Shown: piece after piece, positions 1 through 6,208 of the stretch
How the letters are laid out: each line of letters opens with the position of its first letter
How positions within the stretch are numbered: the first letter of the stretch is position 1
Source: Rhodospirillales bacterium
GTDB taxonomy: Bacteria; Pseudomonadota; Alphaproteobacteria; Rhodospirillales_A; Casp-alpha2
Reading direction: 5' to 3'
DNA: 7,261 nt
NCBI GenBank assembly: GCA_016763915.1
Contig: JAESSX010000294.1
Span: 1-7,261 of the forward strand
Notes under the pieces: generated by a model
What the model was told of the DNA's origin: nothing
The model's database searches: none
What the model saw: the letters and a program-made list of their open reading frames with translations, nothing else
Made by a program: the position numbers and the translations under genes

Positions 1-11
1 GGAATAGACGG

Positions 12-767
12 TTACAACGAAAGCGCCTGACCGCCGCGCAGGATTTCGTCGGCGGCGGCGGTGAAGGCGTCGGCGGCCTCGTGCAGAACCAGGCCGTCGG
101 CCGTTCGCATTTCGCAGGGTCCGCCCTTTCGGGCCTGGACGATGACCCTTTTCGCCTCTGTTTCGGCCCGCGCCCACAGCGGGAAAACGACGATGCCGCC
201 GGCGCCGCTGGCTTCCAGACCGGCGGTGACTTCACCGGTGCGGTCATGGCGGTGAATGACGGTGACGGTGCCGCCGCCGCGCACCCGCGACAGCAAAAAA
301 ACAAGCCAGTCGGCGAGCGCTGCGTCGCCTTCCACCGTCGCCGCCCGCCGCGAAGCGTCCGGGGGCGGGTTGCCCAGTCCCGCCGCCATATAGGGCGGGT
401 TGGCGATGACGTGATCAAAGCCGCCCGCTTTCAGTTCCGCCGGGGGCTCAAGCAGATCGCCTTCCAGAAAGCGGACGCGGTCTTGCAAGCCGTTTTCCCG
501 CGCGCTATCGCCGGCCAACGTAACCAGGGGGCCTTGCATCTCCAGCCCGGTTACGAAAACCCCGTCGCAACGCGCCGCCAGCGCCAGCGACGCCGCGCCA
601 CTGCCGGAGCCCACGTCCAAAACCGTCTCGCCCAGGTGCGCCGGCACGGCGGCGGCCAGCAGCATTGGATCAATGGCGGCGCGGTATCCCGTGACCGGCT
701 GGAAGATCGTCACCCTCCCGCCCAGGATCATATCGCGGGTGGTGTCAGCCAACGCACCCGCCGCCAC
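12..767 (-). CDS. TrmN6/YfiC-like SAM-dependent methyltransferase
   Basis: This 251-residue protein is a Rossmann-fold, S-adenosylmethionine-dependent methyltransferase. The SAM-binding motif I (VLDVGSGSG) lies at residues 49-57. The catalytic NPPY motif, typical of N6-adenine and other amino-group methylases, is at 123-126. The N-terminal stretch ILGGRVTIFQP..GYRAAIDPMLLAA matches the TrmN6/YfiC group (COG4123), whose E. coli member methylates A37 of tRNA-Val. By family the likely role is methylation of an RNA adenine in the cytoplasm; the exact substrate is inferred. The chosen start is a GTG at 767, which overlaps the end of the upstream DUF2007 gene by 23 bases, suggesting translational coupling. 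An ATG at 731 (residue 13) is an alternative but has no visible ribosome binding site. The stop codon lies near the window edge and no terminator is visible in the remaining 11 bases. Confidence 0.85.
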   Translation of the reverse strand: MAAGALADTTRDMILGGRVTIFQPVTGYRAAIDPMLLAAAVPAHLGETVLDVGSGSGAASLALAARCDGVFVTGLEMQGPLVTLAGDSARENGLQDRVRFLEGDLLEPPAELKAGGFDHVIANPPYMAAGLGNPPPDASRRAATVEGDAALADWLVFLLSRVRGGGTVTVIHRHDRTGEVTAGLEASGAGGIVVFPLWARAETEAKRVIVQARKGGPCEMRTADGLVLHEAADAFTAAADEILRGGQALSL

Positions 768-984
768 CGTCCCCGGCCTGGATTTCCTCGGCCTCGGCGA
801 GGATTTTTTTGGCCCGCCACAAATCCTGGGCCGTCACCATGACCCGGCGCGGAATGGCCGAGATACTGCCTTCCATGACGCTGGTATGGGTGTCCAGCAC
901 GACGGCATCGATGTCTTGCCCGGCCATGCGGGCGGTCAGCCAGGACAAAAATACCGCATCGTTGGTGCGCACCAGTTCTTCCAT
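745..984 (-). CDS. DUF2007 family small protein
   Basis: This 79-residue cytoplasmic protein resembles the DUF2007 family (putative signal-transducing protein, PF09413). The visible pattern is an N-terminal LVRTNDAVFLSWLTARMAG segment, a central strand (DAVVLDTH), and a C-terminal VMVTAQDLWRAKKIL helix, the usual DUF2007 ending in which a conserved Asp precedes an Ala/Ile/Leu-rich helix. The glycine-rich tail (GDGGGG) carries no recognisable motif. The start is an ATG at 984 preceded by GGGAG eight bases upstream. The gene overlaps the following methyltransferase by 23 bases, so the two are probably co-transcribed. Its biochemical function is not known; the family assignment is from the pattern only and no catalytic residues can be named. 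Confidence 0.75.
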   Translation of the reverse strand: MEELVRTNDAVFLSWLTARMAGQDIDAVVLDTHTSVMEGSISAIPRRVMVTAQDLWRAKKILAEAEEIQAGDGGGGCVG

Positions 985-1019
985 CGGCGGAACTCCCGGG
1001 GGTTTTCGTTTCTACGGCC

Positions 1020-1048
1020 TTGCTCTTAAGCAACCGCGTTTCTATGTT
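1020..1048 (+). promoter_or_regulatory. Candidate promoter for the prenyl synthase, with small palindrome
   Basis: In the 132-base divergent region 985-1116, TTGCTC (1020-1025) and TATGTT (1043-1048) are 17 bases apart and could serve as -35 and -10 boxes for the plus-strand synthase gene. The -35 box is part of an inverted repeat, TTGCT-CTTA-AGCAA (1020-1033), which could be an operator shared with the divergent DUF2007 gene. Both elements are weak matches and no good minus-strand promoter was found. Confidence 0.3.
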
Positions 1049-1103
1049 TCACCTAAGATACGGGCCCTATGCTCAACCCCAAGGGCGAAAGCGTCAAGCA
1101 ACC

Positions 1104-1110
1104 AAGGAGG
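1104..1110 (+). promoter_or_regulatory. Strong ribosome binding site that sets the prenyl synthase start
   Basis: AAGGAGG is a full match to the anti-Shine-Dalgarno complement and ends six bases before an in-frame GTG at 1117. An in-frame ATG at 1069 would add 16 residues, but it has no comparable site and the added residues are not typical of the family. The GTG is therefore preferred. Confidence 0.8.
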
Positions 1111-1116
1111 ATTTCC

Positions 1117-2133
1117 GTGGGTATTGTCGTCAGTCTGGATGGCAACCGTGATCAGAAACCGTCGCTCGACGGCCTGAACGAGCTTGTCGCCGATGACCTG
1201 AAAGCGGTCAACGGCCTGATCGTCCAACACATGGACAGTCCGGTCGAAATGATTCCGCAACTGGCCGGGCACATCATCGCCGCCGGCGGTAAGCGGCTCA
1301 GGCCGATGCTGACGCTGGCGGCTGCGCGCATGTGCGGCTACACCGGAACCCGCCATCTGGCGCTCGCCGCGGCGGTCGAATTCATTCATACGGCGACCCT
1401 TCTGCACGATGACGTGGTTGATGAAAGCGAACTGCGCCGGGGCCTGGCGTCGGCCAACGCGGTGTGGGGCAACAAGGCCAGCGTCCTGGTCGGTGATTAC
1501 CTGTTCAGCCGGTCGTTCCAGTTTATGGTCGCCGACGGATCGCTCCGGGTGCTGGATATCCTGTCCGGTGCGTCGGCGGTGATTGCCGAAGGCGAAGTCC
1601 TGCAGTTGATCACCACCAACGACACCAATACCGGGGAAGCCACGTATCTTGACGTGATCCGTGCGAAAACCGCGCAATTGTTCGCCGCCGCGTGCCACAT
1701 CGGCGCCGTCGTCGCCGAACGCCCGCCGGTGGAGGAAGAGGCGCTGGAGACCTTCGGCATGAATTTAGGGATCGCCTTTCAGCTGATCGACGATGTGCTG
1801 GATTATTCCGCCAAACAGGCAACCCTGGGGAAAACCGTCGGCGACGATTTCAAGGAAGGCAAGATCAGCCTGCCGGTGATTTTGGCGTTCCGGCGCGGCA
1901 ACGACGACGACCGCGCGTTCTGGCGGCGCACCCTGGAAGACCTGGACCAGCACGAAGGCGATCTGGAACACGCCATCCACCTGATGGAAAAACACCAGGC
2001 GCTGGAAGATTCCGTCGAACGCGCCCGCCATTACGGCGCCATCGCCCACGACGCGCTCGGCATCTTCGCCGAAGGGCCGCACAAGAAGGCCTTCAACGAA
2101 CTGATCGATTTCTGCATAAACCGGGCGTACTAG
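1117..2133 (+). CDS. ispB: Long-chain polyprenyl diphosphate synthase (IspB-like)
   Basis: This 338-residue trans-prenyltransferase builds the all-trans polyprenyl diphosphate side chain of ubiquinone by adding isopentenyl units to an allylic diphosphate. It shows the GGKRLRP substrate-binding motif at 57-63, the first aspartate-rich motif DDVVD at 98-102 within [12 protein letters not shown], the AEGE..QL segment near 158-164, and the second aspartate-rich motif DDVLD at 225-229. The segments [17 protein letters not shown] and [10 protein letters not shown] are close to E. coli IspB as I recall it. Small residues before the first aspartate motif fit a long-chain product. Alphaproteobacteria usually make Q10, so the product may be decaprenyl diphosphate, but chain length cannot be read from the sequence. 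Translation most likely starts at the GTG at 1117. The gene is monocistronic and diverges from the DUF2007/methyltransferase pair. Confidence 0.93.
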   Translation: MGIVVSLDGNRDQKPSLDGLNELVADDLKAVNGLIVQHMDSPVEMIPQLAGHIIAAGGKRLRPMLTLAAARMCGYTGTRHLALAAAVEFIHTATLLHDDVVDESELRRGLASANAVWGNKASVLVGDYLFSRSFQFMVADGSLRVLDILSGASAVIAEGEVLQLITTNDTNTGEATYLDVIRAKTAQLFAAACHIGAVVAERPPVEEEALETFGMNLGIAFQLIDDVLDYSAKQATLGKTVGDDFKEGKISLPVILAFRRGNDDDRAFWRRTLEDLDQHEGDLEHAIHLMEKHQALEDSVERARHYGAIAHDALGIFAEGPHKKAFNELIDFCINRAY

Positions 2134-2141
2134 AGCGGTTC

Positions 2142-2170
2142 TTGCCCATCCTGCGGCTTGGCGCTATAAC
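2142..2170 (+). promoter_or_regulatory. Candidate promoter of the tRNA-Pro gene
   Basis: TTGCCC (2142-2147) and TATAAC (2165-2170) are separated by exactly 17 bases, a good sigma-70-type arrangement. They lie just downstream of the prenyl synthase stop codon. Transcription from here would give a precursor with a 5' leader of roughly 60 bases before the tRNA. A second possibility, TTGCAA (2197-2202) with GAATAT (2221-2226), is weaker. Confidence 0.5.
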
Positions 2171-2239
2171 CGCCTCCGCAGAGGGGGCTCGAGGCTTTGC
2201 AAGGCCCGGGTTTCCCCGCCGAATATTTGCACGCTTTGT

Positions 2240-2316
<77 letters not shown>

Positions 2317-2322
2317 TTTTCT

Positions 2323-2356
2323 AAAAACCGGCGGATTCCGGCCCGCCGGTCTTTTT
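2323..2356 (+). terminator. Intrinsic terminator after tRNA-Pro
   Basis: A perfect 8-bp stem, ACCGGCGG (2327-2334) and CCGCCGGT (2343-2350), encloses an 8-base loop and is followed by C and five T residues (2352-2356). An A run (2323-2327) precedes the stem, so it may also work weakly in the opposite direction. It begins seven bases after the tRNA CCA end and separates the tRNA from the TRAP binding-protein gene. Confidence 0.85.
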
Positions 2357-2457
2357 CGACCTCCCGGGGCACCAACAAGCCACTTGACTGAGGCCTCTGC
2401 GGAAATCACCCTAGGCGTTCGTTTGAAAACCGGTCTCCGGGAATAAGCCGGAATGCC

Positions 2458-2464
2458 AAGGGGG
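2458..2464 (+). promoter_or_regulatory. Ribosome binding site of the TRAP binding-protein gene
   Basis: AAGGGGG lies two bases before an in-frame GTG (2467) and five bases before an in-frame TTG (2470). The spacing favours TTG while codon preference favours GTG; the two proteins differ by one residue. The ATG at 2465 is out of frame. A TTGACT box (2384-2389) sits upstream, but I found no convincing -10 at the right distance. Confidence 0.5.
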
Positions 2465-2466
2465 AT

Positions 2467-3840
2467 GTGTTGCGCAACGCTATCATCGGCATTGTTATCG
2501 GCCTTGTCATCGGCGTCGTTGTCGGCGCCACGGTCGTGGCGCCTCGGCTCAACCAGGCCGACCGGAAATCCCTCGCGCCCGAGGCGACTGCCGCCAAGGC
2601 GCCGCGCTCCGACAGGTCCCCCGGGGCCGCTTTCGCCCCTCTTAAAAAGACCAAGGATGACGCCCCGGTTGCCGCCCCCGGGAACAAGGACGTGGACAGC
2701 GAGAAATCCGCCGAAAAGGATGCGGCCGGGACGGCCCCTGAAAAAGCCGTAGCTAAAACAGAGCCCAGCCCTCCTGCCGCCGAGACCCCGCCCTTAAACG
2801 CCGGCGTTAAGGAAATTCCAGCCAAGGCCGAAACCCTCAAACCCCTGGCATCCCCCTCGCCGATCACCGGGCCGACAACCGTTCACTGGAAAATGGGCAG
2901 CGCCTATCCCAGCAGCCTGCCGCAACTGGGAACCCTTGCAAAGAAGCTGGAACGGGATATCTGGCGGGTGTCCGATGGACTGCTGGAAATCAAGTTTTTC
3001 GAACCCGGTGCTTTGGTGCCGCCGCTGGAAATGTTCGATGCCGTTCGGGCCGGGGTTATCGACGCGGCATTTTCCTCGCCCGGGTTCTGGGGCAACAAGG
3101 TTCCGGCTCTGCGATTGTTTTCCGCCATTCCCTTCGGCCCGTCGGCCCAGGAGTTTCTGGCCTGGGTCTATTTCGGCGGCGGCCAGGACCTGTTCAGCAA
3201 GATCTACAACGCCAACGGCATCCACAGCATCTTCTGCGGCATCGTCGCACCGGAAGCGGCGGGCTGGTTCCGCAACCGCATCCGCACCGTGGAGGACCTG
3301 AAGGGGCTGAAAATGCGCTTTTTCGGCCTTGGCGCCAAGGTCGTGCGGAAACTGGGCGTAGTGACATCACAATTGACCTCCGGCGACATTTACATGGCCT
3401 TCGAATCCGGCGAGATCGACGCCGCCGAATTTTCCATGCCCGCTATCGATCTCAAGCTGGGCCTGCACCGGATGATCAAAAACTATTATTTCCCCGGCTG
3501 GCATCAGCCCTCGACACTGTTCGAACTGATGGTCAACCTGAAAAAATGGAACGCTTTAGCACCGTCGGCGAAGGCCCAGATCGAGGCCGTCTGCGGCGAC
3601 AACATCCGGTTCGGCCTGGCGGAGGGTGCTGCCGCCCAGTTCAAGGCCCTGAAGACGCTGCAAGCCGAAGGCGTGGCCATCCGCCGGTGGCTGGTGGAAA
3701 TTCTGGATGCCCTGGAAACCGCCTGGACCGAAGTCGTCAAGGAGGAAGCCAAGGCTGATCGTAATTTCAAGCGGGTTTGGCAGTCCCTGAGCGCTTTTCG
3801 GGAAAATTACGCGATCTGGCGGGAACTCAACCAGCCGTAA
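2467..3840 (+). CDS. Membrane-anchored TRAP transporter substrate-binding protein (DctP/TakP-like)
   Basis: This 457-residue protein has three parts. Residues 4-26 form a hydrophobic helix with glycines at 8, 12, 16 and 20 (a glycine-zipper pattern). Residues 27-137 are a low-complexity Ala/Pro/Lys/Glu-rich linker. Residues 138-457 are a DctP-type binding domain. Family signs are [22 protein letters not shown] (residues 179-200), IPFG (221-224), YFGGGQDLF (235-243), GWFRN (266-270), DLKGLKMR (277-284), with R284 at the position of the conserved ligand-carboxylate arginine, [11 protein letters not shown] (312-322), and YFPGWHQP (341-348). The last resembles the TakP (2-oxo acid) branch as I recall it. 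TRAP binding proteins normally have a cleaved signal peptide. Here no AxA cleavage site or lipobox cysteine is evident, so it is probably tethered to the periplasmic face of the inner membrane. No DctQ or DctM gene lies beside it, so its permease partner is unknown. It converges with the DUF2336 gene 23 bases away, with no clear terminator between. Confidence 0.85.
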   Translation: MLRNAIIGIVIGLVIGVVVGATVVAPRLNQADRKSLAPEATAAKAPRSDRSPGAAFAPLKKTKDDAPVAAPGNKDVDSEKSAEKDAAGTAPEKAVAKTEPSPPAAETPPLNAGVKEIPAKAETLKPLASPSPITGPTTVHWKMGSAYPSSLPQLGTLAKKLERDIWRVSDGLLEIKFFEPGALVPPLEMFDAVRAGVIDAAFSSPGFWGNKVPALRLFSAIPFGPSAQEFLAWVYFGGGQDLFSKIYNANGIHSIFCGIVAPEAAGWFRNRIRTVEDLKGLKMRFFGLGAKVVRKLGVVTSQLTSGDIYMAFESGEIDAAEFSMPAIDLKLGLHRMIKNYYFPGWHQPSTLFELMVNLKKWNALAPSAKAQIEAVCGDNIRFGLAEGAAAQFKALKTLQAEGVAIRRWLVEILDALETAWTEVVKEEAKADRNFKRVWQSLSAFRENYAIWRELNQP

Positions 3841-3863
3841 ACAAGCCGTCGCCGGGAAGCGCC

Positions 3864-5006
3864 TCAGGCCGCGTCGGCGCCTTCGAGGATATCGCTGGGC
3901 AACTGGCTCATCTTGGTCAGCAGGTAATTCAGGTCCGTCGATTCGAATTCGACGCCCAGGTCATCATATTGCGTCATGATCCTCTCGATCATGCGCCGCG
4001 AATAGCGTTCCCGGTCGTGTTCCCGGCCGTCGTATTCCATTTCCCGCGACACGTCGATGGCGGCGCGTACGGCGATGAGTTGCGGCAACGGAATGTTGGC
4101 CTGGCGGCAAATGGTTCTAAGTCCCAACGTTCCGGAATCGTGAATAAGCGTTCGCGCGTTCATCAAGGACACTCCGGCCAGTTCCGCCATCGCCGCCTCG
4201 AAAAACGTCATATCGCCCATGCACAACCCGCGCAGAATGATGGAAGGCACCAACCGCCCGTTTTTATGCAGTTGATTGACCAGACGTTCGACGTCGCCTT
4301 CTTCGGAATCCGTGGACAGCGAAATCACGGCGCGTTCCCGCGTTTGAAGGATCAGGTCGGTGACAGCATTATCCGGAAGGTCGTTGCGCCCGATCAGATC
4401 GGCGGCGAATTTTTCCGAAACCATGGTCACCAGACGCTCGGATACGGACACGGGAAGTTTGCCACGATGCACCATGGCGTCCTGGATGCTTTCCCGGTCG
4501 CCGAGATCATCAACGACCTTCAGCAAGGAGCGTTCCGAGATTTCAGCCCCTTCGTTGGATACCAGGCTGGTAACGGCTTCTTCGTTGCCGGTTTCAACCA
4601 GGGCGTCGGAAACATTTTCCGACACAGAGGGCCGACTGGCGATGGCGACCTGCTTCTCCGGGGACTGACTGGAGATGATGGCAATCAGATCATCATCGGT
4701 CAGGACATCCGATAGCAGCAACACCGGCAGAGCCACCTGTTCCACGTCCTCGGCCAGACTGATCGCAACGTCGTGGGGAATATCCGGATTTTCCTTCAGA
4801 TTCTGCGCCAATGCCTCACGAACGCGAACCTCGGCGTCCTTGACCATGACACGGAAAATTTCCTCTGCCAGTTGACGTTCGGCGTCGCTCAGGGCGCCGA
4901 CTTCGAAACCACCGGCAACCTTGGCCGCGGTTTCGGCACGGGTGTCGGCAGACGGGTTCGACAAAAGCCTGGCGACATCTTCCTTGGTTAGTTTGTTTTC
5001 GGTCAT
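3864..5006 (-). CDS. DUF2336 domain-containing protein
   Basis: This 380-residue, probably cytoplasmic protein has no signal peptide or membrane segment. It resembles DUF2336 (COG5330), a family of unknown function found mainly in Alphaproteobacteria. Residues 8 to about 260 are a series of short amphipathic helical pairs of HEAT-like character, for example VRVREALAQNLKENPDIPHDVA (residues 61-81), PEKQVAIASRPSVSENVSDAL (116-136) and a related unit near 185-215. The C-terminal part (about 262-380) holds FFEAAMAELAG and a charged REH..RERYSRRMIERI helix. The start chosen is the ATG at 5006, which has GGAGAG nine bases upstream. An upstream in-frame GTG at 5123 would add 39 residues of atypical sequence and would begin inside the regulatory palindrome, so it is rejected. 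The gene is divergent from the cytochrome c gene and shares its control region. A scaffold role is suggested by the repeats, but the molecular function is not known. Confidence 0.85.
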   Translation of the reverse strand: MTENKLTKEDVARLLSNPSADTRAETAAKVAGGFEVGALSDAERQLAEEIFRVMVKDAEVRVREALAQNLKENPDIPHDVAISLAEDVEQVALPVLLLSDVLTDDDLIAIISSQSPEKQVAIASRPSVSENVSDALVETGNEEAVTSLVSNEGAEISERSLLKVVDDLGDRESIQDAMVHRGKLPVSVSERLVTMVSEKFAADLIGRNDLPDNAVTDLILQTRERAVISLSTDSEEGDVERLVNQLHKNGRLVPSIILRGLCMGDMTFFEAAMAELAGVSLMNARTLIHDSGTLGLRTICRQANIPLPQLIAVRAAIDVSREMEYDGREHDRERYSRRMIERIMTQYDDLGVEFESTDLNYLLTKMSQLPSDILEGADAA

Positions 5007-5080
5007 CAACCGATACTCTCCCGCGGTTTCCTCAGGCAACGACGCAATGCACGTATAAGCGTCAAACACCGTTTCCCGTA

Positions 5081-5109
5081 ATATTAGGATAACACATGAA
5101 TTGTTTGAA
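5081..5109 (-). promoter_or_regulatory. Candidate promoter of the DUF2336 gene
   Basis: On the minus strand TTCAAA (5109-5104) and TAATAT (5086-5081) are 17 bases apart, each a four-of-six match to sigma-70 boxes. Transcription would begin near 5075. The -35 box abuts the CRP/FNR-type palindrome at 5109-5124, the layout expected when an activator bound near -41.5 replaces a good -35. An alternative TTGACG (5065-5060) lacks a matching -10. Confidence 0.35.
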
Positions 5110-5124
5110 GTGATTAATATCACA
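5109..5124. promoter_or_regulatory. CRP/FNR-family operator
   Basis: AGTGA-TTAATA-TCACA matches nine of ten conserved positions of the CRP consensus TGTGA-N6-TCACA. Read as GTGAT-TAAT-ATCAC, it also resembles the FNR/FixK consensus TTGAT-N4-ATCAA with both outer bases changed. An extra half-site TGTGA lies at 5131-5135. The palindrome centre is 5116.5, between the divergent DUF2336 and cytochrome c genes. Which member of the superfamily binds is not determined. Confidence 0.55.
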
Positions 5125-5142
5125 CCATACTGTGATTAGATT

Positions 5143-5161
5143 CCGGATGGTAATCATCCGG
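5143..5161. repeat. Inverted repeat in the DUF2336/cytochrome c control region
   Basis: CCGGATG (5143-5149) and CATCCGG (5155-5161) form a perfect 7-bp inverted repeat around GTAAT. There is no following T run, so it is not an intrinsic terminator. It could be an operator for a second regulator. It lies upstream of the candidate cytochrome c -35 box. Confidence 0.45.
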
Positions 5162-5192
5162 TTGGATTGTCCCTCTCGGGCTTCGGTAACGG

Positions 5193-5221
5193 TTGCAAGG
5201 CGGGGGTCAACCCCATATATA
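5193..5221 (+). promoter_or_regulatory. Candidate promoter of the cytochrome c gene
   Basis: TTGCAA (5193-5198) and TATATA (5216-5221) are 17 bases apart. The spacer contains a short GC palindrome, GGGG-TCAA-CCCC (5203-5214). Transcription would start near 5228 and give a leader of about 47 bases. That leader has an AT-rich weak hairpin, TTAATT-CGAA-AATTAA (5234-5249), and the ribosome binding site AGAGG (5263-5267) seven bases before the ATG. Confidence 0.5.
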
Positions 5222-5274
5222 GAAGCCCAGAATTTAATTCGAAAATTAATTGTCCACTATCTAGAGGCTCCCCC

Positions 5275-5652
5275 ATGAACAAAGCAAAATTCTTCGCCGT
5301 TGCGTTGGCTTCGGTTATGGCTCTGACCAGCGGCACCGCGATGGCCGCCGGCGATGCCGCCAAGGGTAAAAAGGTTTTCAAAAAGTGTAAGGCCTGCCAC
5401 AGCGTCAAAGCCGGTAAAAAGAAAGTCGGCCCGTCCATGTTCGGTGTCGCCGGGCGCAAAGCCGGTACCGCCAAAGGGTATAAATTTTCAGCGGCCATGA
5501 AAGACAGTGGCCTGACCTGGGACGACGCCACCCTGGACAAGTTCCTGAAAAAACCGCGGAAATTCATCAAGAGAACCAAGATGAGCTTCAACGGCCTCAA
5601 GAAAGAAAAGCAGCGCGCCGACGTCATCGCCTATCTGAAGACGCTGAAATAG
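5275..5652 (+). CDS. Class I periplasmic cytochrome c (c2/c550 type), very basic
   Basis: This 125-residue protein is a soluble monoheme electron carrier exported to the periplasm. The signal peptide is residues 1-24, with a classic AMA-A cleavage site. The heme-binding CKACH motif is at 38-42, with H42 as proximal ligand. GPSMFGVAGRKAG (52-64) is the usual loop after the heme site. M103, in TKMSFNGL, is the expected axial methionine, and the RADVIAYLKTL ending is the family's C-terminal helix. It resembles the cytochrome c2/c550 group that shuttles electrons between the bc1 complex and oxidases, reductases or photosynthetic reaction centres; its partner here is inferred only. The mature chain of 101 residues has about 25 lysines and 4 arginines against 7 acidic residues, unusually basic. 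The start ATG has AGAGG seven bases upstream. The gene is monocistronic, with a strong terminator downstream and a shared control region upstream. Confidence 0.93.
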   Translation: MNKAKFFAVALASVMALTSGTAMAAGDAAKGKKVFKKCKACHSVKAGKKKVGPSMFGVAGRKAGTAKGYKFSAAMKDSGLTWDDATLDKFLKKPRKFIKRTKMSFNGLKKEKQRADVIAYLKTLK

Positions 5653-5675
5653 CGCCGTCTCGCGATTTCGCTTTG

Positions 5676-5713
5676 AAAAACGCCGCCGGGCTCGAACCGG
5701 CGGCGTTTTTTTT
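5676..5713. terminator. Bidirectional intrinsic terminator
   Basis: A perfect 9-bp GC stem, CGCCGCCGG (5681-5689) and CCGGCGGCG (5697-5705), encloses a 7-base loop. Eight T residues follow on the plus strand (5706-5713), and five A residues precede it (5676-5680), giving a U tract on the minus transcript. It lies between the convergent cytochrome c and universal stress protein genes and can serve both. Confidence 0.92.
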
Positions 5714-5730
5714 GCAAGCCGTTTTCCGGA

Positions 5731-5759
5731 CCAACGCCGAGGACGCGGGCCGGCGTTGG
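5731..5759 (-). repeat. Inverted repeat just after the stress protein stop codon
   Basis: CCAACGCCG (5731-5739) and CGGCGTTGG (5751-5759) form a perfect 9-bp stem with an 11-base loop, beginning eight bases beyond the stress protein stop codon. No T run follows on the minus strand. It may act as a 3' protective hairpin on the transcript, ahead of the bidirectional terminator. Confidence 0.5.
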
Positions 5760-5766
5760 CGAAGCC

Positions 5767-6195
5767 CTATTCCCGAACCACCAGCACCGAGCAGTTTGCG
5801 TGGCGCACCACCCGTGCGGCGTTGGGGCCCAACAGGTAATCCGTAAATTCCGGCTTGGTCGATCCGATGATGATCAGATCGGCGGAAATGTTTTTGGCAA
5901 TCTCGAGAATTTCTTTGTAGATTTTGCCGTACCGGACAACCTGTTCAACCTTGGCGCCTTCGGGAACGTTTTCCGAACAGAAGGCCTTCAGCTTTTCCTC
6001 AACATCGGCCAACGCCTTGTCCTCGAAATCATCGGGGAAAAAACCTCCGACCACCGGCATCCCGAAATCCGGAACAACACTTGCCACGTGCAGGGTTCCC
6101 CCGAAGGCCTTGGCCTGTTCAACGGCCGCCGGCAACGCCTTGGTCCACGAGGCCTCGTCATTGAGGTCAACGGTTAGCAGGATATCATGATACAT
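5767..6195 (-). CDS. Universal stress protein (UspF/UspG-like), TRAP-linked
   Basis: This 142-residue cytoplasmic protein is a single Usp domain. It begins with the strand MYHDILLTVDL and ends with the typical SADLIIIGS...LLGPNAARVVRHANCSVLVVR nucleotide-loop region (residues 105-141). The loop GSTKPEFTDYLLGPNA resembles the UspF/UspG branch; the canonical ATP motif G-x2-G-x9-G-S/T is altered (K114 for the second glycine, one residue shorter, P124 after the glycine). ATP binding is therefore likely by family but not certain. The ATG at 6195 has AGAAGG seven bases upstream; a TTG at 6228 that would overlap the permease gene is less likely. The gene lies 13 bases after the TRAP permease stop codon, so the two are probably one operon. 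In Halomonas elongata the stress protein TeaD regulates the neighbouring TeaABC TRAP transporter, and a similar role is inferred here. Confidence 0.9.
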   Translation of the reverse strand: MYHDILLTVDLNDEASWTKALPAAVEQAKAFGGTLHVASVVPDFGMPVVGGFFPDDFEDKALADVEEKLKAFCSENVPEGAKVEQVVRYGKIYKEILEIAKNISADLIIIGSTKPEFTDYLLGPNAARVVRHANCSVLVVRE

Positions 6196-6208
6196 GGCGC
6201 CGCCTTCT

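Noticed and set aside
483..498. TTGCAAGCCGTTTTCC occurs here and again at 5712-5727
   Set aside because: One copy lies inside the methyltransferase gene and the other beside a terminator. There are only two copies, with no flanking similarity or duplicated target, so chance is the simplest explanation.
81..842. Long open frame on the plus strand opposite the methyltransferase gene
   Set aside because: It is Arg/Gln/Gly-rich with no recognisable family, as expected for the antisense of a GC-rich gene; the minus strand has clear methyltransferase motifs.
3777..4715. Plus-strand open frame of about 312 codons opposite the DUF2336 gene
   Set aside because: It overlaps the end of the TRAP binding-protein gene, has no family motifs, and mirrors a well-supported minus-strand gene.
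5007..5123. Upstream in-frame extension of the DUF2336 gene to a GTG at 5123
   Set aside because: The added residues do not look like the family, the region holds promoter and operator signals, and the ATG at 5006 has its own ribosome binding site.
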